A DNA stretch of 64,000 nt from assembly GCF_008274785.1 (NCBI RefSeq), contig NZ_VTPU01000013.1, positions 1 through 64,000 on the forward strand, written 5' to 3'. Of this stretch, positions 1 to 8,326 are shown in pieces. Numbering within the stretch: the stretch's first letter is position 1; each line of letters opens with the position of its first letter. The translations under genes were made by a program, and so were the position numbers. The notes beneath the pieces were generated by a model. That model saw only the letters and a program-made list of their open reading frames with translations. It was not told the origin of the DNA and ran no database searches. The stretch comes from Halomonas eurihalina (GTDB lineage: Bacteria > Pseudomonadota > Gammaproteobacteria > Pseudomonadales > Halomonadaceae).

Positions 1-100
1 CGGCGGCGATCATCCGTTCGAGCACGCCGGGCCTGTCACTGGCCGGCCCGAGGGTGGCGACGATCTTGGTGCGGCGAGCGGGTGAGGGGAAATGGGGCAT
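1..100 (-). CDS. pyk: Pyruvate kinase, N-terminal fragment
   Basis: Only the first 33 codons are in the window, and the gene runs off the left edge. The peptide begins MPHFPSPARRTKIVATLGPA. The RRTKIVATLGPAS stretch is the conserved N-terminal strand of pyruvate kinases, which turn phosphoenolpyruvate and ADP into pyruvate and ATP. AGGAGA lies just upstream of the ATG and supports the start. The gene diverges from gap, so two lower-glycolysis genes share one intergenic control region. With so little sequence, isozyme type cannot be told. Confidence 0.8.
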   Translation of the reverse strand, partial: MPHFPSPARRTKIVATLGPASDRPGVLERMIAA

Positions 101-475
101 GCCGGGGTCTCCTGTGGGCCGAGGCGGAGGGCTCGTTCGGCCTTGGTGGTGCAGAATCCTGTCACCATAGCTTATGTGTGGTTTTTTTACTAAGGACAAG
201 CCTTTCGACTAAGGTATAGATATTAAGGGGATGATCCCGCATATTTGGAATTTTTCCTTATTTCATAGTCTGTTAAGGCCGAAACGGCATATAAGCGGTT
301 GTCTTTTTTGTTGTAAAGTTACTAAAAACGGCTTGTGTCCGGCGCTATCGTGATTCACATTGGGAGGAAACATGACATGAGCCGTCGGCCTGCCCGGTCG
401 GGACACCCCGAGACGCCTTCCGCCCATCGGCTCAGCCATATCCATGAGACGGTACTGAATCGAGAGGACGACACC
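101..475. promoter_or_regulatory. pyk/gap divergent control region
   Basis: About 375 bases without a gene, AT-rich from roughly 165 to 340, unlike the GC-rich surroundings. It must hold the promoters of pyk (minus) and gap (plus). The motif (A/T)(C/T)TAAGG or close variants recurs at 189-195, 208-214, 222-228 and 272-278, with an inverted TAAGG at 256-260. TTGTAAAGTTAC near 311-322 loosely resembles the HexR half-site TTGTAA, and HexR is known to control central-carbon genes in gammaproteobacteria. No single sigma-70 promoter stands out. Confidence 0.5.
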
Positions 476-1498
476 ATGACACTCAAGATCGCCATCAACG
501 GCTTCGGTCGTATCGGCCGCAATGTTCTGCGCGCTCTATATGAAGGGGGCTATCGCGATCGCATCCGCGTCGTGGCCATCAATGACCTGGGGGATCCCGC
601 CCTCAATGCTCACCTGCTGCGCCACGATACGGTGCACGGTCATTTTCCCTTTGAGGTGGGGCACGATGAGTCGAGCCTGAGCGTCGATGGCCAGCGTATC
701 GAGGCCCTTTCCGAGCGCGACCCGGCGAAGCTGCCCTGGAGGGATCTGGGTGTCGATCTGGTCATGGAGTGCACCGGCCTGTTCACCGATCGTGAGTCGG
801 CAGCCCAGCACATCACTGCCGGCGCCAAGCGCGTGCTGGTCTCGGCGCCGACCGCCAATGCCGATGCGACCATCGTGTACGGCGTCAACGAGGATGTCCT
901 GACCGCGGAGCACAAGGTGGTCTCCAATGGATCCTGCACCACCAACTGCCTGGCGCCCCTGGCACAGGCGCTGCATGATCGGGTGGGCATCGAAACCGGC
1001 CTGATGACCACGGTGCATGCCTACACCAACGACCAGAACCTGTCCGACGTCTATCACAAGGACCCCTACCGCGCCCGCAGCGCCACTCATTCGATGATTC
1101 CGGCCAAGACCGGGGCGGCGGCGGCGATCGGGCTGGTCCTGCCGGAACTCGACGGGCGCCTCGACGGCCTGGCGGTGCGCGTGCCGGTGATCAATGTCTC
1201 TCTGGTCGACCTGACTTTCACCGCCTCCCGCGAAACCAGCATCGAGGAGGTCAATGCCGCCGTCGAGGAGGCCGCCAAGCGTTCTCCGGTCATGCGCGTC
1301 AACGCTCAGCCGCTGGTCTCCATCGACTTCAATCACGACGCCAACTCGTCTACATTCGACGCCAACCATACCCGGGTCAACGGGCGTCTGGTGAAAGTGA
1401 TGGCCTGGTACGACAACGAATGGGGCTTCTCCAACCGCATGCTCGATACCGCTCTGGCCATGCACGCCGCGAGCAACGGCGAGCGTAACGTCGCCTGA
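476..1498 (+). CDS. gap: Glyceraldehyde-3-phosphate dehydrogenase, type I
   Basis: 340 residues, the usual family length. The enzyme oxidises glyceraldehyde 3-phosphate with NAD and phosphate to 1,3-bisphosphoglycerate in the cytoplasm. The N-terminus [16 protein letters not shown] is the Rossmann NAD-binding motif. The catalytic cysteine is Cys154 in SCTTNCLAP, and its partner is His181 in [10 protein letters not shown]. The C-terminus has [12 protein letters not shown], typical of the class. An in-frame extension up to 335 is open but does not look like a GAPDH N-terminus. GAGAGGACG upstream of 476 is a fair ribosome binding site. Erythrose-4-phosphate dehydrogenase is a close relative, but the SCTTNCLAP signature favours GAPDH. 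It diverges from pyk. Confidence 0.9.
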   Translation: MTLKIAINGFGRIGRNVLRALYEGGYRDRIRVVAINDLGDPALNAHLLRHDTVHGHFPFEVGHDESSLSVDGQRIEALSERDPAKLPWRDLGVDLVMECTGLFTDRESAAQHITAGAKRVLVSAPTANADATIVYGVNEDVLTAEHKVVSNGSCTTNCLAPLAQALHDRVGIETGLMTTVHAYTNDQNLSDVYHKDPYRARSATHSMIPAKTGAAAAIGLVLPELDGRLDGLAVRVPVINVSLVDLTFTASRETSIEEVNAAVEEAAKRSPVMRVNAQPLVSIDFNHDANSSTFDANHTRVNGRLVKVMAWYDNEWGFSNRMLDTALAMHAASNGERNVA

Positions 1499-1523
1499 TT
1501 CCCCGTTCGCCATCGAACGACCC

Positions 1524-1552
1524 GACGCCGGGGCGCTTGCCGCCCCGGCGTC
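1524..1552. terminator. Strong hairpin after gap
   Basis: A perfect 12-bp stem, 1524-1535 with 1541-1552, and a 5-base loop lie between gap and the TauE-like gene. It has no run of T after it, so it may be a processing or attenuation hairpin rather than a full rho-independent terminator. Confidence 0.5.
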
Positions 1553-1574
1553 GTCATGTGCAAGGAAGACATTC

Positions 1575-2318
1575 ATGCTGCCCGATTACGGCTGGCTGGC
1601 CTGGACGCTGATCATTCTCTCCACCTACCTGACCGGGGTGTCCAAGGGTGGTTTCGCCGGTGGCTTCGGCACCCTGTCGGTGCCACTGATGGCCCTGGCC
1701 ATCGGTCCCATCGAGGCGGCCGGTCTGTTGCTGCCGCTGCTGCTGGTCATGGACCTGTTCGCGGTCAGAGCCTGGTGGGGGCAGCACGACGCGACCGAGG
1801 TACGTCGTCTTGTGCCCGGCATGGCCCTGGGGGTCGTGGCCGGTACCCTGTTGATCGGCTCGCTCGACGAGAACCATGTTCGGCTGTTGCTGGGCGCGGT
1901 GTCGCTGCTGTTCGTGGTCTACATGATCGTCAAGCCGGCGGCTTCGCGGCCCATCCACTCTCTCTGGGCCTGGCCGGCGGGCATGGGCGTGGGGCTGACC
2001 AGCTTTCTCGCCCATGCCGGGGCGCCCCCGATGAACCTCTACCTGGTGCCGCGCCAGCTTTCCAAGCGCGCCTTCATTGCCACCTGCACCCTGTCGTTCG
2101 CCGCGGTCAACCTGATGAAGCTGCCGCCGTACCTGTGGCTCGGCGAGATCAACCTGACCAGCGCCTGGGCCTCGCTGGCGCTGGTGCCGGTGGCCTGGTT
2201 CGGTGTGCGTAGCGGGCTCTGGCTACAGAGCCGCGTCAACGAGCGGCTGTTCTATCGGCTGGTGATCCTGGCCATGGCCATCGTCGGCGTGCAGCTGATC
2301 ATCAAAGCGCTTTCGTAG
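1575..2318 (+). CDS. TSUP family (TauE/SafE) anion exporter
   Basis: A 247-residue, strongly hydrophobic protein with about seven or eight membrane segments. It has the TSUP-family opening, with GVSKGGFAGGFGTLSVPLMAL near residues 17-37, and a second repeat-like SFLAHAGAPPMNLYLVPRQLS near 144-164. Members export sulfite, sulfoacetate or related small anions through the inner membrane. No sulfur or taurine gene lies beside it, so the substrate cannot be named. It follows gap by 76 bases on the same strand but is separated by a strong hairpin, so it may have its own promoter. Confidence 0.85.
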   Translation: MLPDYGWLAWTLIILSTYLTGVSKGGFAGGFGTLSVPLMALAIGPIEAAGLLLPLLLVMDLFAVRAWWGQHDATEVRRLVPGMALGVVAGTLLIGSLDENHVRLLLGAVSLLFVVYMIVKPAASRPIHSLWAWPAGMGVGLTSFLAHAGAPPMNLYLVPRQLSKRAFIATCTLSFAAVNLMKLPPYLWLGEINLTSAWASLALVPVAWFGVRSGLWLQSRVNERLFYRLVILAMAIVGVQLIIKALS

Positions 2319-2333
2319 GAGCGGCGACGCCGC
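2315..2333 (+). repeat. REP-like GTAGGAGCGGC palindrome
   Basis: GTAGGAGCGGC is followed by GAC and GCCGC, giving the short dyad GCGGC-gac-GCCGC. It starts at the stop codon of the TauE-like gene. Pseudomonas REP elements commonly begin GTAGGAGCGG, so this resembles a single REP unit. It is one short copy with no second copy noticed in the window. Confidence 0.4.
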
Positions 2334-2344
2334 TGTGGAGCGGG

Positions 2345-2367
2345 CAAAAAACCCCGCCGGAGCGGGG
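2345..2367 (-). terminator. Rho-independent terminator of iolB
   Basis: Read on the minus strand, CCCCGC-TCCG-GCGGGG is followed directly by TTTTTTG. It lies 35 bases past the iolB stop and is well placed to end the leftward iolG-iolB transcript. Confidence 0.75.
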
Positions 2368-2401
2368 GAAAGAGACGTCTGGACAGGACGCGCGCGAGTG
2401 C

Positions 2402-3205
2402 CTACTGCCTGACGATCCAGTCGTGAGCCGGATCGTTCTGGAATTTCCATTCCCGCTTGGGGCCGGCCATCACGTTGAGGTAGTAGAGCTCGTAACCATG
2501 GGGCGCGCCCACCGGGTGATAGCCACGGGGCACCATCACGCAGCAACCGTTTTCCACCGCCATGGTTTCGTCCAGCGAGCGGTCATCGGTATAGACGCGC
2601 TGGAAGGCGAAACCCTGGGAAGGATTGAGACGGTGGTAATAGGTTTCCTCGAGGATCGACTCTTCCGGCAGGTTGTCCACATCATGCTTGTGGGGCGGGT
2701 AGCTGGACCAGTTGCCCGCCGGGGTGTAGACCTCCACCACCAGCAGGCTGTCGGCCGGCTCGGTCTCCGGCAGGATGTCCTGGATGTGGCGGGTGTTGGT
2801 GCCACCACCACGGGTGCTTTGCTTGATCTGGTGGGGGGCAATCAACCGTGGTTCATGGTTGCCGTGCCCGGGAGCGCTGCACACCGCCAATTCCATGTCG
2901 GTGGTGGCTTCCACGCTGAACGCCACGCCATCGGGAAGATAGACGGCGTAAGGCGGTACCTTCTCGAAGATATCCATGCGTTCACCGATATCCTCCCAGC
3001 GGTGTTCGCCGCTGGTCACGGTGGCCCGGCCGGAGAGTAGCACCAGACAGTGCTCGCGCTCGCCGGTGTTGCCTTCGATCTGCTGTCCTTGGGTCAGCTT
3101 GTGCACGCGAAAGCCGACATGATCCCAACCGGCGGATGCCGGCGTGACCTCCAGGACCTTGCCCTGGGTATCGGGCTCGTTCGGGCGAACCAGTAGCGAA
3201 GTCAT
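2402..3205 (-). CDS. iolB: 5-deoxy-glucuronate isomerase
   Basis: 267 residues, close to the family norm. It opens the inositol-derived ring product, converting 5-deoxy-D-glucuronate to 5-dehydro-2-deoxy-D-gluconate, the substrate of IolC. It is a cupin-type protein; residues typical of IolB include GERMDIFEKVPPYAVYLPDG, NWSSYPPHKHDVDNLPEES and ETYYHRLNPSQGFAFQRVY. The His cluster PPHKHD is the expected metal site. The start at 3205 (MTSLLVRPNE) matches the family N-terminus and has GAGGAG upstream; a longer open frame to 3328 overlaps iolG and looks spurious. It follows iolG by 28 bases, so the two are one leftward operon. Confidence 0.92.
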   Translation of the reverse strand: MTSLLVRPNEPDTQGKVLEVTPASAGWDHVGFRVHKLTQGQQIEGNTGEREHCLVLLSGRATVTSGEHRWEDIGERMDIFEKVPPYAVYLPDGVAFSVEATTDMELAVCSAPGHGNHEPRLIAPHQIKQSTRGGGTNTRHIQDILPETEPADSLLVVEVYTPAGNWSSYPPHKHDVDNLPEESILEETYYHRLNPSQGFAFQRVYTDDRSLDETMAVENGCCVMVPRGYHPVGAPHGYELYYLNVMAGPKREWKFQNDPAHDWIVRQ

Positions 3206-3233
3206 CGTTACTCTCCTCGAGTCGTCGTGGGTC

Positions 3234-4229
3234 TCAGCCGATCTCATCAAGCGTGATGCGACGGCCCTCGTGGCGCGAGCGTTCGGCTGCTTCGGCCAGG
3301 CGTAGCGCCTGGAGACCGTCATCGGCACCCGCTAACGGGGCGCGTTGTTGTTTCCAGGCATCGACGAAATCGTCGATCTCGTGGCGATAGGCCTCGGCAT
3401 AGCGTTCCAGAAAGAACCACTTGGGCTTTCCTTCCACCTGGCCGGGCTCGCCGGTGAAGCGCAGTCGGGTGTCGCTCTCGTTCTGCGCCTGGAGCATGCC
3501 GGCGCTGCCGAAGGCCTCGATACGCTGGTCGTAGCCGTAGCAGGCGCGTCGCGAATTGCTGATATGGCAGAGCCGTCTGCTGTTGGTGATCAGGGTGACC
3601 ATGGCGGTATCCACGTCGCCGGCTGCGCCGATGCCGGGGTCGATGAGGCAACTGCCCTCGGCGTGAACCTCGGCGATGGGTTCATTCAGCAGCCAGCGGG
3701 CCATGTCGAAGTCATGGATCGTCATGTCGCGGAATATGCCGCCAGAGGCGTCGATGTACTCGGTGGGCGGTGGTGCTGGATCGCGGCTGATGATGGTGAG
3801 TGTCTCGAGATTACCGATCCGGCCTTCCATCACGGCGCGCTTCAGGGCGGCGAATTGCGGGTCATGACGGCGATTGAACCCCAGGGCGCAGGTCACCGGA
3901 TGCGACTCCAGTACCCGGAGTGCCTCGACGGTGCGGGCCAGGTCGAGAGCGATGGGCTTCTCGCAGAGCACGGCCTTGCCGGCGCGGGCTGCGCGTTCCA
4001 GGTAGTCGGCATGGGTCGGTGTGCTCGAGGCGATCAGTACGGCATCGATCTCGTCATCCTCGAAGACGGTGTTGGCATCGAGCGCTCGGGCGCCGTACTC
4101 GGCGGCCAGGGTCTCGGCAGCCGGAGCATGGAAGTCAGCCACGGCGGCCAGGGTGACGTCGGGGCTGCGGTCGATGGCCTGGGCATGAACCTTGCCGATG
4201 CGCCCGGCGCCGATCAGGGCGAGTCTCAT
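3234..4229 (-). CDS. iolG: myo-Inositol 2-dehydrogenase
   Basis: 331 residues of the Gfo/Idh/MocA family. It catalyses NAD-dependent oxidation of myo-inositol to scyllo-inosose, the first step of the pathway. ALIGAGRIGKVHA at residues 4-16 is the Rossmann motif. EKP at 90-92 supplies the catalytic Lys91. Asp168 and His172 in FRDMTIHDFDMARW match the Asp/His pair of Bacillus IolG. GAGAGGAC sits before the ATG. It is followed by iolB and preceded by the RpiR regulator with a 44-base gap, all leftward. The complete iol context makes this assignment firm, although a second family member (15608-16738) could share the substrate or use another inositol isomer. Confidence 0.92.
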   Translation of the reverse strand: MRLALIGAGRIGKVHAQAIDRSPDVTLAAVADFHAPAAETLAAEYGARALDANTVFEDDEIDAVLIASSTPTHADYLERAARAGKAVLCEKPIALDLARTVEALRVLESHPVTCALGFNRRHDPQFAALKRAVMEGRIGNLETLTIISRDPAPPPTEYIDASGGIFRDMTIHDFDMARWLLNEPIAEVHAEGSCLIDPGIGAAGDVDTAMVTLITNSRRLCHISNSRRACYGYDQRIEAFGSAGMLQAQNESDTRLRFTGEPGQVEGKPKWFFLERYAEAYRHEIDDFVDAWKQQRAPLAGADDGLQALRLAEAAERSRHEGRRITLDEIG

Positions 4230-4273
4230 GGCGGTGTCCTCTCGTTATCGGTGAATGGTCGTGTGCTGTCCGA

Positions 4274-5137
4274 TCACACTTGCCCCGCATTGCTGTCAGA
4301 CGAGGGGTGATCCCTGGCCTTGTCCTGGCGCATGCCCAGTGAGATGGCCAGGGTCTGGGTCAGGCACAGTGAAGCGGTCAGGCCGCGGAAGCTCTTGACC
4401 TCCGCTTCGTGCACCACCAACGAGACGTCGGCGAGGCGGGCCAGGGGGCTGAGACTGGAGTCGGTAATCACCACCAGCGGGACACCGCGCTTGCGGGCTT
4501 CGTCTGCCATTTCACGTGTTTCCTGGGCATAGGGCGAGAAGCTCACCACCAGCAAGGCATCGTCATCGCCAATGGCCTTGAGTTGTTCGCCATACATTCC
4601 TCCCAGACCGTTGACCAGGAAGGTGCGCTTGTCGATGTGATGCAGCGCGTAAGTCATGTAGCTGGCTACTACGAAGCTGCGCCGCGCCCCCATCACGTGG
4701 ATGGCGCTGGCTTGCTCGAAGATGTCCAGGGCGCGCTCCAGGTGGCGCGGGTCAATGCGGCTCGGCAGTTGTTCCAGTACCTCGCGATTGGCGTCGGCAA
4801 ATTCCCAGAGCAACTGGGTGCTGTCCGGGGTCTCGCCGGTGGCAGATCGCACGGCGTGGATACGCTCGTTGTAGTTGGGCAACTCGTCCACCAGCCGCGA
4901 GCGAAACAGCCGTTGCATCTCGGAGAAGCCGGTGAACCCGAAACTGTTGGCAAAGCGGATCAGGGTCGAGGGTGTCACGTCGGCCTGTTCGGCAAGCTGG
5001 GCGACGGTAGCGAAGGCCACCTCCTGGGGGTGGTCGAGCAGGAAACGTGCGGTCTGTTGCAAACGGCGGCTCAGAGCCGGGTAGTCGGCCGTGATGCGGG
5101 TTTCCAGCTCCTCGAAATCCTGGGGTATCTGATTCAT
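4274..5137 (-). CDS. MurR/RpiR-family regulator of the inositol locus (IolR-like)
   Basis: 287 residues. Residues about 5-80 form the helix-turn-helix of the family (FATVAQLAEQADVTPSTLIR). Residues about 125-265 form a sugar-isomerase (SIS) domain that senses a phosphorylated sugar (IHVMGARRSFVVASYMTYAL, LLVVSFSPYAQET). RpiR-type IolR repressors control inositol genes in Salmonella and Sinorhizobium, probably through a pathway intermediate. The gene sits between iolG and the divergent transporter operon. The 206-base gap contains GGAA-N6-TTCC at 5270-5283 and a near copy at 5210-5223, plausible operators for this protein and for autoregulation. Confidence 0.88.
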   Translation of the reverse strand: MNQIPQDFEELETRITADYPALSRRLQQTARFLLDHPQEVAFATVAQLAEQADVTPSTLIRFANSFGFTGFSEMQRLFRSRLVDELPNYNERIHAVRSATGETPDSTQLLWEFADANREVLEQLPSRIDPRHLERALDIFEQASAIHVMGARRSFVVASYMTYALHHIDKRTFLVNGLGGMYGEQLKAIGDDDALLVVSFSPYAQETREMADEARKRGVPLVVITDSSLSPLARLADVSLVVHEAEVKSFRGLTASLCLTQTLAISLGMRQDKARDHPSSDSNAGQV

Positions 5138-5209
5138 GTGAGGTTCCTCGTCTTCGCCGCTATGGCGCTGACTTCCGGTTCGTTCGTCTCGGGGCAGTCT
5201 AGGCTAAAT

Positions 5210-5223
5210 GGAATAAATGTTCT
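5210..5223. promoter_or_regulatory. Imperfect IolR-type operator
   Basis: GGAA-TAAATG-TTCT differs by one base from GGAA-N6-TTCC. It lies 73 bases upstream of the regulator start, and its first base is 60 bases from that of the perfect site at 5270. It could serve autoregulation of the RpiR gene or looping. Confidence 0.4.
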
Positions 5224-5251
5224 ATTTATACCAAAGTATAGAATATTGTGT

Positions 5252-5281
5252 TTGATAATTCTCTGTAATGGAATCTATATT
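5252..5281 (+). promoter_or_regulatory. Sigma-70-like promoter of the inositol transporter operon
   Basis: TTGATA at 5252-5257 and TATATT at 5276-5281 are separated by 18 bases, a good fit to the -35/-10 consensus. It precedes the binding-protein start by about 60 bases. The GGAA-N6-TTCC dyad covers the -10 box, as expected for a repressor site. Confidence 0.6.
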
Positions 5282-5283
5282 CC
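5270..5283. promoter_or_regulatory. IolR-type operator GGAA-N6-TTCC
   Basis: GGAATCTATATTCC is the core of an 18-bp dyad (ATGGAAT-CTAT-ATTCCAT, 5268-5285). As I recall, GGAA-N6-TTCC is the motif reported for the RpiR-type IolR of Sinorhizobium meliloti. It overlaps the predicted -10 box of the rightward operon. Confidence 0.65.
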
Positions 5284-5343
5284 ATAGCGTCACTGCGCTG
5301 ATGTAGCTCCCACACAACGATAATCGAGAGAGGAATTTCATCC

Positions 5344-6282
5344 ATGGCACGTCTATCACATTGGCTGCTGGCCTCGACCACCGCGGTGGCGCTCATGGCC
5401 GGCACGGTACAGGCACAAGAAGAGAACCGTTTCGTCATGGTGACCCATGGCGTTCCCTCTGACCCCTTCTGGTCCGTAGTCAAGAACGGGGCCGAGGCGG
5501 CTGCTGACACGGTAGGAGCGGAGTTGGAGTATCGCGCACCGTCTACCTTCGACATGGCCAAGATGCAGCAACTGGTTGAGGCGGCGGTGGCCTCCGACCC
5601 GGATGGCCTGATTGTCTCCTTCACCGATGAAGATGCGCTGGGAGGCATCGTCCAGGAGGCCTCCGACAACGGCATTCCAGTGATCACCATCAACTCCGGT
5701 GGCGATGTCGCGCAGAAGTATGGGAGCCGTCTGCATGTCGGCCAGAGCGAGTATGAAGCAGGTAAACAGGCCGCCGAGCGCATGCAGGAGATGGGCGTCG
5801 AGAAGGCGGTTTGTGTCAACCACGAGCAGGGTAACCAGGGCCTCGACCAGCGTTGCGACGGCTTCCTCGAGGGGTTTGACGGTAATGCCGAGCAACTGGC
5901 CACGACCTATGATCCGACGTCGATCCGCAATGCCATCGTCGCCTATCTCAACGAGAACAGCGATGTGCGCGGCATCCTGACGCTGGGGGCACTGGCTGCC
6001 GAACCCATGATTCAGGCCATGCGTGAGCAAGGGGCCACCGACATGTTCACGCTTGGCACTTTCGATCTCTCGCCCGGCATCCTCGAGGCTCTCGAGGGTG
6101 AAGAGCTGGATTTTGCCATCGACCAGCAACAATACCTGCAGGGCTACTTGCCGGTGATGTTCCTCGATCAGTTCGCCAAGAATGGCTTGCTACCGGCCGG
6201 CGACGTTCCTACCGGTCCCGGCTTCGTCACTCCGGACAACGCCGCCCAGGTCCTCGAGCTGAGCGAGCAGGGCATCCGCTGA
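5344..6282 (+). CDS. Inositol ABC transporter, periplasmic binding protein
   Basis: 312 residues. The N-terminus is a Sec signal peptide with likely cleavage after VQA (residue 24), so the protein is periplasmic. The rest is a type-1 (ribose-binding-like) fold: VTHGVPSDPFWSVVKNGAE near the start, DGLIVSFTDEDALGGIVQEA, then PVITINSGGD. It should deliver inositol to the permease at 6335. It is the first gene of the rightward operon, downstream of the operator and promoter. Substrate is inferred from the locus; the binding-protein family also includes ribose and other sugar binders. Confidence 0.87.
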   Translation: MARLSHWLLASTTAVALMAGTVQAQEENRFVMVTHGVPSDPFWSVVKNGAEAAADTVGAELEYRAPSTFDMAKMQQLVEAAVASDPDGLIVSFTDEDALGGIVQEASDNGIPVITINSGGDVAQKYGSRLHVGQSEYEAGKQAAERMQEMGVEKAVCVNHEQGNQGLDQRCDGFLEGFDGNAEQLATTYDPTSIRNAIVAYLNENSDVRGILTLGALAAEPMIQAMREQGATDMFTLGTFDLSPGILEALEGEELDFAIDQQQYLQGYLPVMFLDQFAKNGLLPAGDVPTGPGFVTPDNAAQVLELSEQGIR

Positions 6283-6302
6283 GCATCATCATGCATGCAA
6301 GG

Positions 6303-6317
6303 GCCCGCCCGGCGGGC
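6303..6317 (+). other. Short hairpin after the binding-protein gene
   Basis: GCCCGC-CCG-GCGGGC lies 20 bases after the binding-protein stop and 18 before the permease start. Hairpins in this position often stabilise the upstream message so that binding protein is made in excess. There is no T run. Confidence 0.4.
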
Positions 6318-6334
6318 TTCGGGAGTCGACCATC

Positions 6335-7459
6335 ATGAAGTCCAATGCATCCCCACAAACCGACGCGGTGGCACCGCAGGATGAGCGTATCCAGAAGGTA
6401 TCGTTCTGGAAGAGGGCGTTGAGCCGTCCTGAGCTGGGCGCCCTGGCTGGTACTGTCCTGGTGCTCGCGTTCTTTATCGTGGCTGCCAGTGGCACTGGCA
6501 TGTTCACGCCAGCGGGCATCGTCAATTTCCTCGAAGTGGCGGCTCAACTGGGGATCATCGCCACCGCTGCCGCCCTGCTGATGATCGGTGGCGAGTTCGA
6601 TCTTTCCATTGGTTCGATGATCGGTCTGGCCGGCATTCTCATCGCCATCCCAGCCGTGGAATACGGTTGGCCCCTGTGGGCGGCCATCATACTGGCTTTC
6701 TCCTGCGCGGCTCTGGTGGGCTGGATCAATGGCAATCTGGTCAACAAGACGGGGCTGCCTTCGTTCATCGTGACCCTGGGGTTCCTGTTCATCCTGCGGG
6801 GCCTGGCAATCGGGATCAGCCGCCTGCTGACTGGTCGTACCCAGATCGGCGGGATCCACGACCATATTCCGGGTGACTGGTTCGCGGCTCTCTTCTCGGG
6901 GGAGGTCGCGACCGGGCTCTTTGCCTGGATGGCCTCGCAGGGTTGGATCGCCACCAACTTTGCCGGCAACCCGGTAGTGACCGGCATCCCGGTTTCCATC
7001 GTCTGGTGGCTGGCTCTTACCGCCTTGGCGACCTGGGTGTTGCTCTGCACCCCTTACGGCAACTGGATATTCGCCAGCGGGGGGGATGCCAACGCGGCGC
7101 GCAACTCCGGTGTGCCGGTCCACCGCGTCAAGATCTCGCTGTTCATGTTCACTGCCTTGTCCGCAACAATTTTCGCCTGCCTCCAGGTGATGGATACCGG
7201 CTCGGCGGACACTATTCGCGGCCTGCTCAAGGAGCTGGAAGCGATCATCGCTGTCGTCATCGGCGGGGCGTTGCTCACCGGCGGTTACGGCTCGGCCATC
7301 GGTGCGGCACTCGGTGCTCTGATCTTCGGCCTGGTGCAGATGGGCATTTTCTACACCGGCGTCAATACCGACTGGTTCCAGGTTTTCCTCGGCGTGATGC
7401 TGCTGGTGGCCGTGCTCTTCAACAATTTCATGCGCAAGAAGGCGATGGAGGCCAAGTGA
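6335..7459 (+). CDS. Inositol ABC transporter, permease
   Basis: 374 residues with about ten membrane segments, of the RbsC/BPD_transp_2 type. The family motif region [15 protein letters not shown] lies near residues 88-102, and the coupling-loop-like [18 protein letters not shown] near 249-266. A polar N-terminus of about 35 residues precedes the first membrane helix. One permease gene is present, so the transporter would use a homodimer. It lies 52 bases after the binding protein and one base before the ATPase gene, clearly one operon. Confidence 0.88.
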   Translation: MKSNASPQTDAVAPQDERIQKVSFWKRALSRPELGALAGTVLVLAFFIVAASGTGMFTPAGIVNFLEVAAQLGIIATAAALLMIGGEFDLSIGSMIGLAGILIAIPAVEYGWPLWAAIILAFSCAALVGWINGNLVNKTGLPSFIVTLGFLFILRGLAIGISRLLTGRTQIGGIHDHIPGDWFAALFSGEVATGLFAWMASQGWIATNFAGNPVVTGIPVSIVWWLALTALATWVLLCTPYGNWIFASGGDANAARNSGVPVHRVKISLFMFTALSATIFACLQVMDTGSADTIRGLLKELEAIIAVVIGGALLTGGYGSAIGAALGALIFGLVQMGIFYTGVNTDWFQVFLGVMLLVAVLFNNFMRKKAMEAK

Positions 7460-7460
7460 G

Positions 7461-8312
7461 ATGAGCGAACGTACGCCCATGATCGAGATGTGCAACGTCA
7501 GCAAGCACTTCGGCAGTGTCATCGCCCTGAGCGATATCTCGGTACAAGTCCATTCCGGTGAAGTCATGTGCCTGCTGGGCGACAATGGTGCCGGCAAGTC
7601 GACCCTGATCAAGACGCTGTCGGGCGTCCATCGGCCAACCCACGGCGAGATACGACTGAATGGCGAGCCGGCTCGCTTCAAGTCGCCAGCCTATGCCTTG
7701 GATGCCGGTATCGCTACCGTCTTCCAGGATTTGGCGATGATCCCGCTGATGTCGATCACTCGTAATTTCTTCATGGGGCGCGAGCCCACTGTGGGCTGGG
7801 GACCTCTCAAGCGTATCGACTGGAAACTGGCCGATCGTATCGCCAAGCAGGAGATGGGCAAGATCGGCATCGATGTGCGAGACCCCAGCCAGCCGGTAGG
7901 CACGCTCTCCGGCGGTGAGCGACAGTGCGTGGCGATCGCTCGAGCGGTCTACTTCGGGGCCAAGGTATTGATTCTCGACGAGCCGACCTCGGCGCTGGGG
8001 GTCAAGCAGGCGTCGGTCGTATTGCGCTACATCGCCAAGGCGCGGGCCGACGGCCTGGCGGTGATCTTCATCACCCACAACGTTCATCACGCCTATCCGG
8101 TAGCGGACGCCTTCACCCTGCTCAAGCGTGGCGGCAGTCTCGGCACCTTCCGCAAGGAAGACATCACCCGAGAGGAAGTGCTCAACATGATGGCCGGTGG
8201 TGCCGAGCTGGAAAGTCTGGACGCCGAGCTGGCCGAGTTCCAGCGCAGCGACACTGAGCGAGCCGACGCCGATACATCCGGTGTCCGGCCTCCTCTTGCT
8301 GCCGGTCAGTGA
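7461..8312 (+). CDS. Inositol ABC transporter, half-size ATPase
   Basis: 283 residues with a single ATPase domain. Walker A is GDNGAGKST at 40-48, the Q-loop FQD is at 88-90, the signature LSGGE is at 149-153 and Walker B is VLILDEP at 169-175. It energises sugar uptake at the inner membrane. Most RbsA-type sugar transporters have two fused ATPase domains in about 500 residues; this one resembles the single-domain FrcA type and should act as a homodimer. The start is one base after the permease stop, and GTGAG lies just before it. Confidence 0.88.
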   Translation: MSERTPMIEMCNVSKHFGSVIALSDISVQVHSGEVMCLLGDNGAGKSTLIKTLSGVHRPTHGEIRLNGEPARFKSPAYALDAGIATVFQDLAMIPLMSITRNFFMGREPTVGWGPLKRIDWKLADRIAKQEMGKIGIDVRDPSQPVGTLSGGERQCVAIARAVYFGAKVLILDEPTSALGVKQASVVLRYIAKARADGLAVIFITHNVHHAYPVADAFTLLKRGGSLGTFRKEDITREEVLNMMAGGAELESLDAELAEFQRSDTERADADTSGVRPPLAAGQ

Positions 8313-8326
8313 GGGACGCGACAGCC

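Noticed and set aside
335..475. 47-codon N-terminal extension of gap
   Set aside because: The extension is not GAPDH-like, and the start at 476 has the family N-terminus and a ribosome binding site.
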